Assembly: GCF_014645795.1 (NCBI RefSeq)
Contig: NZ_BMMK01000006.1
Span: forward strand, 62,001-126,000
Source of the DNA: Longimycelium tulufanense
GTDB taxonomy: Bacteria > Actinomycetota > Actinomycetes > Mycobacteriales > Pseudonocardiaceae
Reading direction: 5' to 3'
DNA: 64,000 nt
Made by a program: the position numbers and the translations under genes
The notes under the pieces: model-generated
Seen by the model: the letters and a program-made list of their open reading frames with translations, nothing else
What the model was told of the DNA's origin: nothing
Database searches by the model: none
Shown: positions 25,245 to 34,024 of the stretch, one piece after another
How positions within the stretch are numbered: the first letter of the stretch is position 1
Layout of the letters: every line of letters starts with the position of its first letter

Positions 25245-26024
25245 TCAGCTCCGGCCCCGGCCGCCGAAGGTCCCGGATGACAGCCGGCGGAGCAGCCGGC
25301 GCGGGATGAACCGACTCATCGCTACCACGGCCTTGTACTGCAGGCCGGGCACGGACAACGACCGCCCGCGCCGGAGGTCAGCAAGGCAGTCGTGCACTAC
25401 GCGGTCGGCGTCCAGCCACGCCCAGGACGGGGACCTGCTCATGTCGATGCCGGCCCGCTGGTGGAACTCGGTACGGGTGAAGCCGGGGCAGAGTGCGACA
25501 ACGCGGACCCCGCTGCCCCGCAGCCCGTTCGCCAGGCCCTCGGACAGGGCGGTCACGTACGCCTTGCTCGCCGTATAGGTGGAGCCACGGCCGGAGAAGA
25601 AGCCAGCGACGCTGGAGACGTTAATGATCGCGCCCCGCCGGCGGCGCAGCATGCTGGGCAGCGCGGCGCGGCTGAGCTGCAGCACGCTGGTGACGTTGAC
25701 CTCGTGCTGGGCGTGCAGGTCCGAGTACTCGCTCTCCCAGAACTCGCCCTTGGTGGCGAAGCCGGCGTTGTTGACCAGGATCTCGACGGGCTGCTCCGCC
25801 CCGCCGAGCCGGTCCGCGACGTGCTGGCGGTCCGCCGGCTGGCTGAGATCAGCCGGCAGCACCTCGACCTGCACACCGTGCCGGTCCCGCAGCTCGGCGG
25901 CCATGCTCTGGAGGCGGTCGACGCTGCGGGCGACGACGACCAGGTCGTAGCCCTCGGCGGCCAGCCGGCGCGCGAAGGCGGCGCCGATGCCGGCGGTGGC
26001 TCCGGTGACGAGCGCGGTAGGCAT
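25245..26024 (-). CDS. Short-chain dehydrogenase/reductase
   Basis: 259 residues, classical SDR: cofactor motif [17 protein letters not shown], catalytic Ser (INVSSVAGF) and YTASK with Tyr and Lys. A DRHG/ADLS motif after strand 3 fits NADPH use. Substrate unknown. The C-terminal tail is strongly basic ([11 protein letters not shown]). ATG 26024 has TAGCGT six nt upstream and no ribosome site, so leaderless. Confidence 0.9.
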   Translation of the reverse strand: MPTALVTGATAGIGAAFARRLAAEGYDLVVVARSVDRLQSMAAELRDRHGVQVEVLPADLSQPADRQHVADRLGGAEQPVEILVNNAGFATKGEFWESEYSDLHAQHEVNVTSVLQLSRAALPSMLRRRRGAIINVSSVAGFFSGRGSTYTASKAYVTALSEGLANGLRGSGVRVVALCPGFTRTEFHQRAGIDMSRSPSWAWLDADRVVHDCLADLRRGRSLSVPGLQYKAVVAMSRFIPRRLLRRLSSGTFGGRGRS

Positions 26025-26030
26025 GTTGCG

Positions 26031-26036
26031 ACGCTA
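26031..26036 (-). promoter_or_regulatory. Putative leaderless -10 (TAGCGT)
   Basis: Six nt before the SDR start codon on the minus strand. Confidence 0.45.
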
Positions 26037-26196
26037 TCGACTCCGGCGACCCGGCGGGAGCCCACACCCGGCGCCTCACCAGGGGTGAGATCATCTTCAC
26101 GCCACGTGGTTGCCCGGCCCTGGTGCATCGCTTCGCCGAGAGTCTCAGGTGAGAAGGGCTACGGCACTCGTTCGCCGAGCCGTCGAACGGGCCTCG

Positions 26197-26913
26197 TCAG
26201 GCGGGTGGCACGGCGCGTCCCGCGCGTGGCAGCTCGCGGACGTTCGACGGCAACACCCGGTCCTCCTCGTCGTCCTCGCCGTCCAGCGGGTCGACGATGT
26301 CGGCGAGTTCGCCGAGGTCGCGCAACAAGCGCTCGAGCCGGGCCGGGCCGGCGCTGGGCGGAGCGGCGGCCACGACCCACGCGTCCTCCAGCCACACCAC
26401 GGTGACGTCGTCGCCGATTTCGTCGGCGGCGTCCACCAGGTCGGGGGTGATCAGCGGCCGGGCCGAGGTCATGTCGGAGACGAAGGCGTACCGGTCGCCG
26501 ACGGGGCCGAGGAGATCCAGCTCCCCCTCGCGCGGGACGGGGACGCTCGGCAGCCACAGCTCGACAACGGTCGGCAGCGGCCGGCGGCGGTGCACCGCGA
26601 CCATCACCGCGTGGGTCCGGCCATTGACCTCGTGGTCGAGCACGTGCACGAGGCGTCGACCGTCGGCGGTGAACGTGGAGCCGGTGACGACGTCGCGGCC
26701 GGTCCCGCGACCGGTGACCGCGATCAGGCCGTGCTGCCAGCGCGTGGGCAGCACCTGGTCGGACTCGGTGAACTGCCAGCCACGCAGCGCGGCCCAGCGG
26801 CGGCGCTCGCGGTTGCGAGCCGTCCGCTGGGCCCGGTCCGCGGCCAGCAGTGCCAGACCCGCCCCGGCCGCGACGGCAGCGATCGTGAACCAGACCCAAG
26901 CCGGTACGCCCAC
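26197..26913 (-). CDS. Single-pass membrane protein of unknown function
   Basis: 238 residues. One N-terminal membrane helix (WVWFTIAAVAAGAGLALLAA), then a basic stretch and a soluble domain beginning ERRRWAALRGWQFTESD and rich in beta strands, followed by an acidic segment (LDGEDDEEDRV). The WAALRGW-F type opening recurs in actinobacterial hypotheticals; I cannot assign a function. GTG 26913 has TACCCT seven nt upstream, giving a leaderless start; the open frame extends 63 codons further without support. Confidence 0.75.
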   Translation of the reverse strand: MGVPAWVWFTIAAVAAGAGLALLAADRAQRTARNRERRRWAALRGWQFTESDQVLPTRWQHGLIAVTGRGTGRDVVTGSTFTADGRRLVHVLDHEVNGRTHAVMVAVHRRRPLPTVVELWLPSVPVPREGELDLLGPVGDRYAFVSDMTSARPLITPDLVDAADEIGDDVTVVWLEDAWVVAAAPPSAGPARLERLLRDLGELADIVDPLDGEDDEEDRVLPSNVRELPRAGRAVPPA

Positions 26914-27237
26914 GGTTCGAAGGGTAGCGGCGTGCTGCCTGATCGCGAAGATCACCGACCGAGAGTGGCCCCCGGGTGTGTCGGGTGATCGGGTTCGCGG
27001 CTCACTGGCGGCATCCGTACCCCCGTCCTCGCCCCGCCATTCGGGTGGCATGGGTCCCGCCGACGGCGGTTGCCATTCGCACGGGCGCTGGAAAAGCCGC
27101 AATCGAGGCGAACCGGGCGGAAATGTGTCGATGCCGCCCAGAGTTCATCGTGCCGTCTCGGTCCGGCCACCGCGTCGCCACGCGTCTCCCCACCGCCTGG
27201 CGTTGGCTACCGCCGTTCCGACAGGGGAGGTCAGTCA
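26914..27237. other. Intergenic region before the alkaline phosphatase
   Basis: 324 bases between divergent genes. Contains the leaderless -10 TACCCT (26921-26926, minus strand) and GGGGAGG for the phosphatase. A lone GTTCATC at about 27145 resembles half a PHO box but has no second repeat. Confidence 0.4.
26921..26926 (-). promoter_or_regulatory. Putative leaderless -10 (TACCCT)
   Basis: Seven nt before the GTG of the membrane protein gene on the minus strand. Confidence 0.45.
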
Positions 27238-28644
27238 ATGGTTCGTCCAGGTGATTGTCGGTTGTCGCGGCGGCGCCGGTGGGTAGCGGCGGTGGGCACG
27301 CTCGTGGTGACGCTGGGTGTGGCCGTGCCGGCGTTGGCGCAGGACTCCGGTCCGCAGGACCGGACGCTGCAGGCGTCCGGCGACCGCACCTCGGAGGTAC
27401 GCAACGCGATCCGGGGTGGCAGGGCACGCAACGTCATCCTTTTCATCGGTGACGGTATGGGGGACTCGGAGATCACCGCGGCACGGAATTACGCCCGGGG
27501 CGCGGCCGGGCGACTGGCCATGGACGAGCTGCCGCTCACCGGTGCCTACACCACCTACTCCGTGCAGAAGGGCGACCCGAGCAAGCCGGACTACGTAACC
27601 GACTCGGCCGCCTCGGGTTCGGGCTGGGCGACCGGGCAGAAGACCTACAACGGCGCGATCTCGGTCGACGCCTACGGCAACCCGGTTCCCACGCTGCTGG
27701 AGTTGGCCAAGCGCAACGGGTACCGCACGGGGGACGTGACGACGGCGGAGGTGCAGGACGCCACGCCCGCGGTGCTCGGGGCGCACGTGGTGGACCGGTC
27801 CTGCAAGGGACCGGAGTCCATGGCCAGGTGCCCGAGCAACGCCAAGGAGAACGGTGGCGCGGGCTCGATCGCCGAACAGCTCGTGCAGACCGGGCCGGAC
27901 GTGCTGTTGGGCGGCGGCAAGAACTACTTCGACCAGAAGGTGCGTGCTGGGGAGTTCCAGGGGCGCACGGTGCTGGAGCAGGCGACCGCGGCCGGCTACC
28001 AGTCGGTGACCGACGCAGACGGTCTTGCGCGGGCCGGACGTGACAGGCCGCTGCTCGGGCTGTTCGCCGACGGGAACATGGAGGTGCAGTGGACCGGCCC
28101 GGCCGCGCGCGTGGGCGGTACCCCGCCGGGCACCTGCCAGGCGAACCCGAACCTGCCGGCCGGTGCGCCCAAGCTGGCCGACATGACGCGCAAGGCGTTG
28201 GACCTGCTCGATCGTCAGGATGGCAACGCCGGTAAGGGTTTCTTCCTGCAGGTCGAAGGTGCCAGTATCGACAAGCAGGACCACGCTGCGGACCCGTGTG
28301 GCCAGATCGGTGAGACGGTCGGGTTCGACGAGGCCGTGGCGGCCGGGACGGCGTTCGCCCGCAGCCACCCGGACACGTTGGTGCTGGTGACCGCCGATCA
28401 CGGGCACACCAGCCAAATCATCCCCAACGACGCGCAGAGCCCGGGCCAGACCGCGACGCTGGTCACCAGGGACGGCGTGCCCATGACGATCAACTACGGC
28501 ACGAGCGTCGCGGGCCGCTCGCAGGAGCACACGGGAACGCAGGTTCGGATCGCCGGGTACGGGCCGCAGGCCGCGAACGTCGTCGGCGTGACCGACCAGA
28601 CCGAGGTCTTCCACACCGTCAGCCGCGCGCTCAGCCTGCGCTAG
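27238..28644 (+). CDS. Secreted alkaline phosphatase (PhoA family)
   Basis: 468 residues. Signal peptide RRRRWVAAVGTLVVTLGVAVPALAQ, cut near residue 35. Active-site features: FIGDGMGDSEITAARNYARG (metal-binding Asp), TDSAASGSGWATG with the nucleophilic Ser, and LVTADHGHTS with zinc ligands. It hydrolyses phosphomonoesters outside the membrane. The ATG follows GGGGAGG with a 7-nt spacer. Probably phosphate-regulated, but I find no convincing PHO box. Confidence 0.93.
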   Translation: MVRPGDCRLSRRRRWVAAVGTLVVTLGVAVPALAQDSGPQDRTLQASGDRTSEVRNAIRGGRARNVILFIGDGMGDSEITAARNYARGAAGRLAMDELPLTGAYTTYSVQKGDPSKPDYVTDSAASGSGWATGQKTYNGAISVDAYGNPVPTLLELAKRNGYRTGDVTTAEVQDATPAVLGAHVVDRSCKGPESMARCPSNAKENGGAGSIAEQLVQTGPDVLLGGGKNYFDQKVRAGEFQGRTVLEQATAAGYQSVTDADGLARAGRDRPLLGLFADGNMEVQWTGPAARVGGTPPGTCQANPNLPAGAPKLADMTRKALDLLDRQDGNAGKGFFLQVEGASIDKQDHAADPCGQIGETVGFDEAVAAGTAFARSHPDTLVLVTADHGHTSQIIPNDAQSPGQTATLVTRDGVPMTINYGTSVAGRSQEHTGTQVRIAGYGPQAANVVGVTDQTEVFHTVSRALSLR

Positions 28645-28757
28645 CACGAGCGCGAACCAGATGAACCGGTCGCCGTGCTCACCCGGGCGCGGCGACCGGC
28701 TGGAGCATCGGCCCGGCGCCCCGCGATCTCCGGCTCGAGCACCTGCCTTGTCAGAAG

Positions 28758-28870
28758 ACAGCCCCCGCCCGCCCTGGGTCTGCGCAGCCCATGGCGAGCT
28801 TACTGAGCTGCGGAGATGGGCAGCAAGAACAAGATCGTGGCCTGTGGACAACTTCGGCGGCTGTGGATTA
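28758..28870 (+). repeat. 113-bp dispersed repeat, copy B, with two DnaA-box-like 9-mers
   Basis: Partner of 16180-16292. On the minus strand it contains TTGTCCACA (28843-28851), which matches the actinobacterial DnaA box, and TAATCCACA (28862-28870), again 19 bp apart. Spacing of all shared blocks is identical to copy A. Also between convergent genes. Confidence 0.75.
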
Positions 28871-28874
28871 CGAC

Positions 28875-28913
28875 GGCACCTCGGGGGCCTCATCAGGGGC
28901 ACCCCGAGGTGCC
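28875..28913. terminator. Bidirectional hairpin between phosphatase and PBP genes
   Basis: Perfect 12-bp stem, GGCACCTCGGGG against CCCCGAGGTGCC, 15-nt loop, between convergent genes. Confidence 0.7.
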
Positions 28914-28934
28914 GCCTCAGCAATGCCTACGCCG

Positions 28935-30866
28935 TTAGCGGGGGCGTGTAACGGTGGGGAGACCCGGTCGCGCCAGGGGTGCTAGGGGTGGCTCCGTCGG
29001 TGCGCTCCGCTGCTGGTGATAGAGGCGCATGACCGAGTTCCACACAGCCGCCGGCTCGTCGCGGCCCGTGATGTCGTGTTCCCTGCTGCCGGGCTCGCGG
29101 TAGCGGCCCTTGATGGGACGGAACTTGTCGGAGCCCACCCAGACCGCGGTCGCGAGTTGCGGGGTGTAGCCGACGGTCCACGCCTTGGCCACCTCACCGT
29201 CCGAACCGAACCGGAGGACGCCCGGCACCGCCACGGCGAGCGGATCCGGTAGGACGTTGGGGAGACCGGTGTCCGTGGTGGCCAGCGTCGCGGTCGTCTG
29301 GCGGGCAATGAACGCGTTCCTCCTGGGGTTCCTTGTGTCGAACACGGGCTTCGCGTTGTCCTTGAACTCGTAGCGTGCGTCACCCTCCGGCCCGAGGACC
29401 TTGCTCACGAAGTGCGGTCGGGTACGCATGCCCTCGGCGGCAAGGGTCGCGTACGCGGCGGCCATGTCGAACGGCCGGGCGAAGGTCTTCCCACCTCCGA
29501 TGGCGATTTCCGCGGTGGGGTTGACGATTGTTGGCTGCCCGAGGACCTCTCGTGGGATACCCGACTCGTGTGCCACATCGGCGACATGGCCCTGACCGAC
29601 ACGTTTCGCCAGTTCGACCGTGCGTCCCGTGCCGATCTCGAACTGACCGACGGGCACCCCACGTTGCCCCGCCGCCACCAGCACGAACGGAGCGAACGAC
29701 GTGCCCGGCTCCTGCAGGGTCTGCGCGTAGTCGATGCCAACACCGTCGGCACCGCCGTAGTAGGCGACGACCCCGCCGGTCCGAGGGTCGATGGAGACCG
29801 ACGCGGACCGGAGGTAGTCCGGCTGGCCCGCCATGACCTCGCGCATGATGTTCTCGGTGCGGCCCTGTGCGTCCTTGTCCAGCGTCGTCACGATCTTGTA
29901 GCCGTGCTGCTGCGCCTCGTCGAGGTTGATCTTGGCCGACTTCTCCAGCTCCGCGAGCACCTGGGTGCGGATGTGCAGTCGGCTTCCGGGAAGCGAGGTG
30001 ACCGGCACCGTCCTGGGGAAACTCGCCCGCCCGCGCTCGGTGCCGGGCAGGAAGTTGGCGTCAACCATGCGGTCGAGCACGTAGTTCCACCGGTTCTCCG
30101 AGCTCACCTTGTCCACCGCGGGATCCCAGAAAGTAGGGCTCTGGATCACACCGGCCAACAACGCGCCCTCGTTGAGCGTGAGATCCTGCACGTTCTTGCC
30201 GAAGTATGCCTTGGCAGCGGCCTGGATGCCGTGGGCACCCCGTCCGAAGTAGACGGTGTTCAGGTAGGCGGCCAGGATCTCGCGCTTGTCGTAGGTGTCG
30301 GTGAGTTTCTTGGCCAGCACCAACTCCCGGATCTTCCGGGTGAGGGTGCGTTCCTCCTTGCCGGTGGCCTTCTTGATGTACTGCTGGGTGATGGTTGAAC
30401 CACCACCATCGGCACCACGTAGGTTGTTGTAGACGGCACCGAGGATTCCCTTGAAGGAGAAGCCATCGTCGGTCCAGAACGAGGCGTTCTCCGCGGCGAG
30501 CACGGCGTCCTGCACGTGCTTGGGGACATCGTCGAGGCGAACGAGGGTACGAGCCCCGTCCTCGGGCTGGATACGGGCCAGCTCCGTCTTGCCGTCGGAG
30601 TAGTAGAGCGTGACGGTCTGGTTCTGGGCGGCGGCCACCTCGGCGGGGTCCGGCACCTCCCAGACTTCGTAGGCCACCCACAGCGCCACCGCTGCCGAGC
30701 CCACGGCGAGCAGGGTGACGGCGAGCAGAACGCGGCGGAGGGTCCTCCACCGCCGTTTGCGTCGTACCTTCCGCGTGTCCGTCTGGCTCTCTGACGCGAG
30801 ATGGTCTCCCACGTCCTTGATACGTGTGGGGGGCCGGAAGCGTTGCAATCGGGTTGCATCGGTCAC
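28935..30866 (-). CDS. Class A penicillin-binding protein with degenerate transpeptidase domain
   Basis: 643 residues. Basic cytosolic N terminus, one membrane helix (LLAVTLLAVGSAAVALWVAYEVW), then a GT51 peptidoglycan glycosyltransferase with catalytic Glu126 (VLAAENASF), GGSTITQQ at 155-162 and RKIRELVLAKKLT. This half looks active and would polymerise lipid II outside the membrane. The transpeptidase half is recognisable (GYTPQLATAVWVG), but PGSSFKPF is PGTSFAPF (387-394): the catalytic Ser is Thr and the Lys is Ala. The SxN region is shortened and KTG is missing. GTG start. Confidence 0.9.
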   Translation of the reverse strand: MTDATRLQRFRPPTRIKDVGDHLASESQTDTRKVRRKRRWRTLRRVLLAVTLLAVGSAAVALWVAYEVWEVPDPAEVAAAQNQTVTLYYSDGKTELARIQPEDGARTLVRLDDVPKHVQDAVLAAENASFWTDDGFSFKGILGAVYNNLRGADGGGSTITQQYIKKATGKEERTLTRKIRELVLAKKLTDTYDKREILAAYLNTVYFGRGAHGIQAAAKAYFGKNVQDLTLNEGALLAGVIQSPTFWDPAVDKVSSENRWNYVLDRMVDANFLPGTERGRASFPRTVPVTSLPGSRLHIRTQVLAELEKSAKINLDEAQQHGYKIVTTLDKDAQGRTENIMREVMAGQPDYLRSASVSIDPRTGGVVAYYGGADGVGIDYAQTLQEPGTSFAPFVLVAAGQRGVPVGQFEIGTGRTVELAKRVGQGHVADVAHESGIPREVLGQPTIVNPTAEIAIGGGKTFARPFDMAAAYATLAAEGMRTRPHFVSKVLGPEGDARYEFKDNAKPVFDTRNPRRNAFIARQTTATLATTDTGLPNVLPDPLAVAVPGVLRFGSDGEVAKAWTVGYTPQLATAVWVGSDKFRPIKGRYREPGSREHDITGRDEPAAVWNSVMRLYHQQRSAPTEPPLAPLARPGLPTVTRPR

Positions 30867-31020
30867 TCTCCGAGATCAACCGGCACCACCCTTCTGACCA
30901 GCACGCTCATGGGATCACCCCTGGTCACGGAATTTCCACTCAACAGAACTTCTCGGTGGCCAGCCCAAGCGGGCGATCACCATCAGCGGCGGTACGTAAC
31001 CGTGCGGATATCGGCCGAGC

Positions 31021-31060
31021 AAGGGTTCGCCGCGGCCGGAACCGGCCGCGGCGAACCCTT
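31021..31060 (-). terminator. Strong hairpin after clpB
   Basis: Perfect 19-bp inverted repeat with a 2-nt loop, ending 7 bp past the clpB stop; arms begin AAGGGTTCGCCGCGG. Confidence 0.85.
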
Positions 31061-31067
31061 GCTCCTC

Positions 31068-33662
31068 TCAGGCAGCCGTCTCGGCGGGCGAGACGACCAG
31101 GCCCGAGTTGTCGTCGGTGACGTCGACCAGGACGGTCTCGCCGTCCCGAATCGCGCCCGACAGCAGCTCCTTGGCGAGCTGGTCGCCGATCGCGCTCTGC
31201 AGCAGGCGACGCAGCGGACGCGCCCCATACACCGGGTCGAAGCCGTTGATGGCCAGCCAGTCCCTGGCAGGCTGGGTGACCTCGAGCGTGAGCCGGCGCT
31301 GTGCCAGCCGTTCGGCCAGCTTGCCGACCTGGATGTCGACGATGGAGGTCAGCTCCTCGGTGGACAGCGCGTGGAAGATCACCACGTCGTCCAGCCGGTT
31401 GAGGAACTCCGGCTTGAAGTGCTGCCGCACCACCGCCATCACGGCATCGTTGCGGTCCCGCTCGGACAGGTTCGCGTCGGCGATGGCCTGCGAGCCCAGG
31501 TTCGAGGTCAACACCAGGATCGTGTTGCGGAAGTCGACCGTGCGGCCCTGGCCGTCGGTGAGCCGCCCGTCGTCGAGCACCTGCAGCAGGATGTCGAAGA
31601 CGTCCTGGTGCGCCTTCTCCACCTCGTCCAGTAGGATCACGCTGTAGGGCCGCCGTCGCACCGACTCGGTGAGCTGCCCGCCCTGCTCGTAGCCGACGTA
31701 GCCGGGCGGGGCGCCGACCAGCCGGGCCACCGAGTGCTTCTCGGCGTACTCGCTCATGTCGATGCGAATCATGGCGCGCTCGTCGTCGAACAGGAACGCG
31801 GCGAGCGCCTTGGCGAGCTCGGTCTTGCCGACCCCGGTCGGGCCGAGGAACAGGAACGAGCCGGTGGGGCGGTCCGGGTCGGAGACGCCCGCACGCGCCC
31901 GCCGGACCGCGTCGGAGACCGCACGCACCGCCTCGGCCTGGCCGACCACGCGCTCGGCGAGCGCGTCCTCCATGCGCAGCAGCTTGGCGGTCTCGCCCTC
32001 CATCAGCCGCCCGGCGGGAATACCCGTCCAGGCGCTCACGACGTCGGCGACGTCGTCGGGACCGACCTCTTCCTTGAGCATCAGCTTGTCACCGGCGGTG
32101 GCCTCGGTAGCCGTCTCGAGTTCCTTTTCCAGGGCGGGAATCCGGCCGTACCGCAGCTCGGCGGCGCGGCCGAGGTCGCCGTCGCGCTCGGCCCGCTCCG
32201 ACTCGCCGCGCAGCTGCTCCAGCTGCTCCTTGAGGTCGCGGACGCGCTCGATGGAGCCCTTCTCGTTCTGCCAGCGGGCGGTCAGTGCGGACAGCTCCTC
32301 GCGCTTCTCGGCCAGCTCGGCACGCAACGCCGTCAACCGGTCCTTGGAGGCCGGATCGTCCTCCTTGGACAGTGCCATCTCCTCGATCTCCAGGCGGCGC
32401 ACCGCGCGCTCGACCTCGTCGACCTCCACCGGCCGGGAGTCGATCTCCATGCGCAGCCGGGACGCGGCCTCGTCGACCAGGTCGATCGCCTTGTCCGGAA
32501 GGAAACGTGCGGTGATGTAGCGGTCGGAGAGCGTGGCGGCGGCGACCAGCGCCGTGTCCGTGATGCGCACGCCGTGATGCACCTCGTAACGCTCCTTGAG
32601 GCCGCGCAGGATGGCGATCGTGTCGTCCACGCTCGGTTCGTCGACGAGGACCTGCTGGAAGCGGCGCTCCAGCGCCGGGTCCTTCTCGATGTGCTCGCGG
32701 TACTCGTCGAGCGTGGTCGCGCCGACCATGCGCAGCTCGCCACGGGCGAGCATCGGCTTGATCATGTTGCCGGCGTCCATGGCGCTCTCACCGGTCGCGC
32801 CGGCACCGACGATGGTGTGCAGCTCGTCGATGAAGGTGATGATCTGACCGGCGGAGTCGGTGATCTCCTTGAGCACGGCCTTCAGGCGTTCCTCGAACTC
32901 GCCGCGATACTTGGCACCGGCGACCATCGAGCCGAGGTCGAGTACCACGACACGCTTGCCGCGCAACGACTCCGGGACGTCGCCGGCCACGATCCGCTGG
33001 GCGAGCCCCTCGACGATCGCGGTCTTGCCGACGCCGGGCTCGCCGATGAGTACGGGGTTGTTCTTGGTGCGCCGGGAAAGCACCTGGATGACGCGGCGGA
33101 TCTCGGCGTCCCGCCCGATCACCGGGTCGAGCCTGCCCTCGCGGGCGCGTCGGGTCAGGTCGACGCCGTACTTCTCCAGCGCCTGGTAGGTGGCCTCCGG
33201 GTCGGGGGTGGTGACCCGGGCCGAGCCGCGGACCCTGCCGAACGCCTCGCGCAGCGCCTCGGGGGTGGCGCCGTGCCTGCGCAGCAGGTCGACGACCCGG
33301 CCACCGACGGCGGCGAGGCCGACCAGCAGGTGTTCGGTGGAGACGTACTCGTCGCCCATCTCGGTGGCCAGCCGCTGGGCATGGTCGAGGACGCGGACCG
33401 CCTCGCCGGAGAACTGCGGGGCGGCGACGGTGGCGCCGGTGGCCGAGGGCAGCCGAGCGGCGAGCTGGTCCAGCTCGGTGCGCACCTGCGCGGGGTCCGC
33501 GCCCACCGCGGACAGCAGCGGGGCGGTCACGCCGTCGGTCTGCGCGAGCAACGCGCCGAGCAGATGCGTCGGCCCCACGTCGGGGTTGCCGGCGACCGTG
33601 GCGGCCTGTACAGCGGCGGAGATCGCCTGCTGGGTCTTCGTCGTCGGGTTGAAAGCGTCCAT
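31068..33662 (-). CDS. clpB: ATP-dependent disaggregase ClpB
   Basis: 864 residues, full length. Order: Clp N domain (about 1-150), first AAA module (GEPGVGKT, about residue 205), a long coiled-coil middle domain (about 400-520, rich in [13 protein letters not shown] and [11 protein letters not shown]), second AAA module ([15 protein letters not shown]). It works with DnaK/DnaJ/GrpE to pull proteins out of aggregates. ATG 33662. A HAIR site 90 bp upstream places it under HspR together with the dnaK operon at 42-46 kb. Confidence 0.97.
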   Translation of the reverse strand: MDAFNPTTKTQQAISAAVQAATVAGNPDVGPTHLLGALLAQTDGVTAPLLSAVGADPAQVRTELDQLAARLPSATGATVAAPQFSGEAVRVLDHAQRLATEMGDEYVSTEHLLVGLAAVGGRVVDLLRRHGATPEALREAFGRVRGSARVTTPDPEATYQALEKYGVDLTRRAREGRLDPVIGRDAEIRRVIQVLSRRTKNNPVLIGEPGVGKTAIVEGLAQRIVAGDVPESLRGKRVVVLDLGSMVAGAKYRGEFEERLKAVLKEITDSAGQIITFIDELHTIVGAGATGESAMDAGNMIKPMLARGELRMVGATTLDEYREHIEKDPALERRFQQVLVDEPSVDDTIAILRGLKERYEVHHGVRITDTALVAAATLSDRYITARFLPDKAIDLVDEAASRLRMEIDSRPVEVDEVERAVRRLEIEEMALSKEDDPASKDRLTALRAELAEKREELSALTARWQNEKGSIERVRDLKEQLEQLRGESERAERDGDLGRAAELRYGRIPALEKELETATEATAGDKLMLKEEVGPDDVADVVSAWTGIPAGRLMEGETAKLLRMEDALAERVVGQAEAVRAVSDAVRRARAGVSDPDRPTGSFLFLGPTGVGKTELAKALAAFLFDDERAMIRIDMSEYAEKHSVARLVGAPPGYVGYEQGGQLTESVRRRPYSVILLDEVEKAHQDVFDILLQVLDDGRLTDGQGRTVDFRNTILVLTSNLGSQAIADANLSERDRNDAVMAVVRQHFKPEFLNRLDDVVIFHALSTEELTSIVDIQVGKLAERLAQRRLTLEVTQPARDWLAINGFDPVYGARPLRRLLQSAIGDQLAKELLSGAIRDGETVLVDVTDDNSGLVVSPAETAA

Positions 33663-34024
33663 CCCTCACCTCGTCGGCGCGTGCACATGGTGCCGGCCGC
33701 CGTCCGCACGCGCTGGTCAAGCGGCCGTCTACCCTCTCTAACGTCAGAAAAGTTGAGTCTGTTCCACTCAATACGTCGGTCGGGCTGACCATCCCGCACG
33801 ACGGCTTTCCACCCCCATCGGAGGGCCACATCGGGTGGCCGATGACCGCCGGGGAGGCGCCCGATCGGACGTGAGAGAAGGACCGAATAGGGGAACACAC
33901 CGTGGGGCATTGGCCAACAACAGACGTTGAATAAAGGTCAGATACTAAGCGTTATGTGATAGAAACCACGGTTAACCCAATGGGGGCTTGTCCTGGCCCG
34001 ATTTACCCGATGCACTGTCACGCT
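33663..34024. other. Intergenic region between clpB and the symporter gene
   Basis: 362 bases between divergent genes. Holds the HAIR site for clpB. The symporter side is AT-richer than the surroundings (AATAAAGGTCAGATACTAAG at about 33930); no riboswitch core recognised. Confidence 0.4.
33752..33772 (-). promoter_or_regulatory. HAIR site (HspR operator) of clpB
   Basis: GTTGAGT-N7-ACTCAAT; the inner arms TTGAGT and ACTCAA match the HAIR consensus CTTGAGT-N7-ACTCAAG, with only the outermost bases changed. HspR is encoded at 42151. Confidence 0.85.

Noticed and set aside
27140-27165. Possible PHO box before the alkaline phosphatase (GTTCATC)
   Set aside because: Only one heptamer; the required direct repeat at 11-bp spacing is absent.
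31734-33788. 684-codon plus-strand frame opposite clpB
   Set aside because: Antisense shadow of a highly conserved gene in a high-GC genome.
33840-33955. Possible glycine riboswitch before the alanine/glycine symporter (GAGAGAAGGACCGAATAGGGG)
   Set aside because: The purine-rich stretch loosely resembles the aptamer, but the CTCTCAGG-type partner and paired stems are missing.
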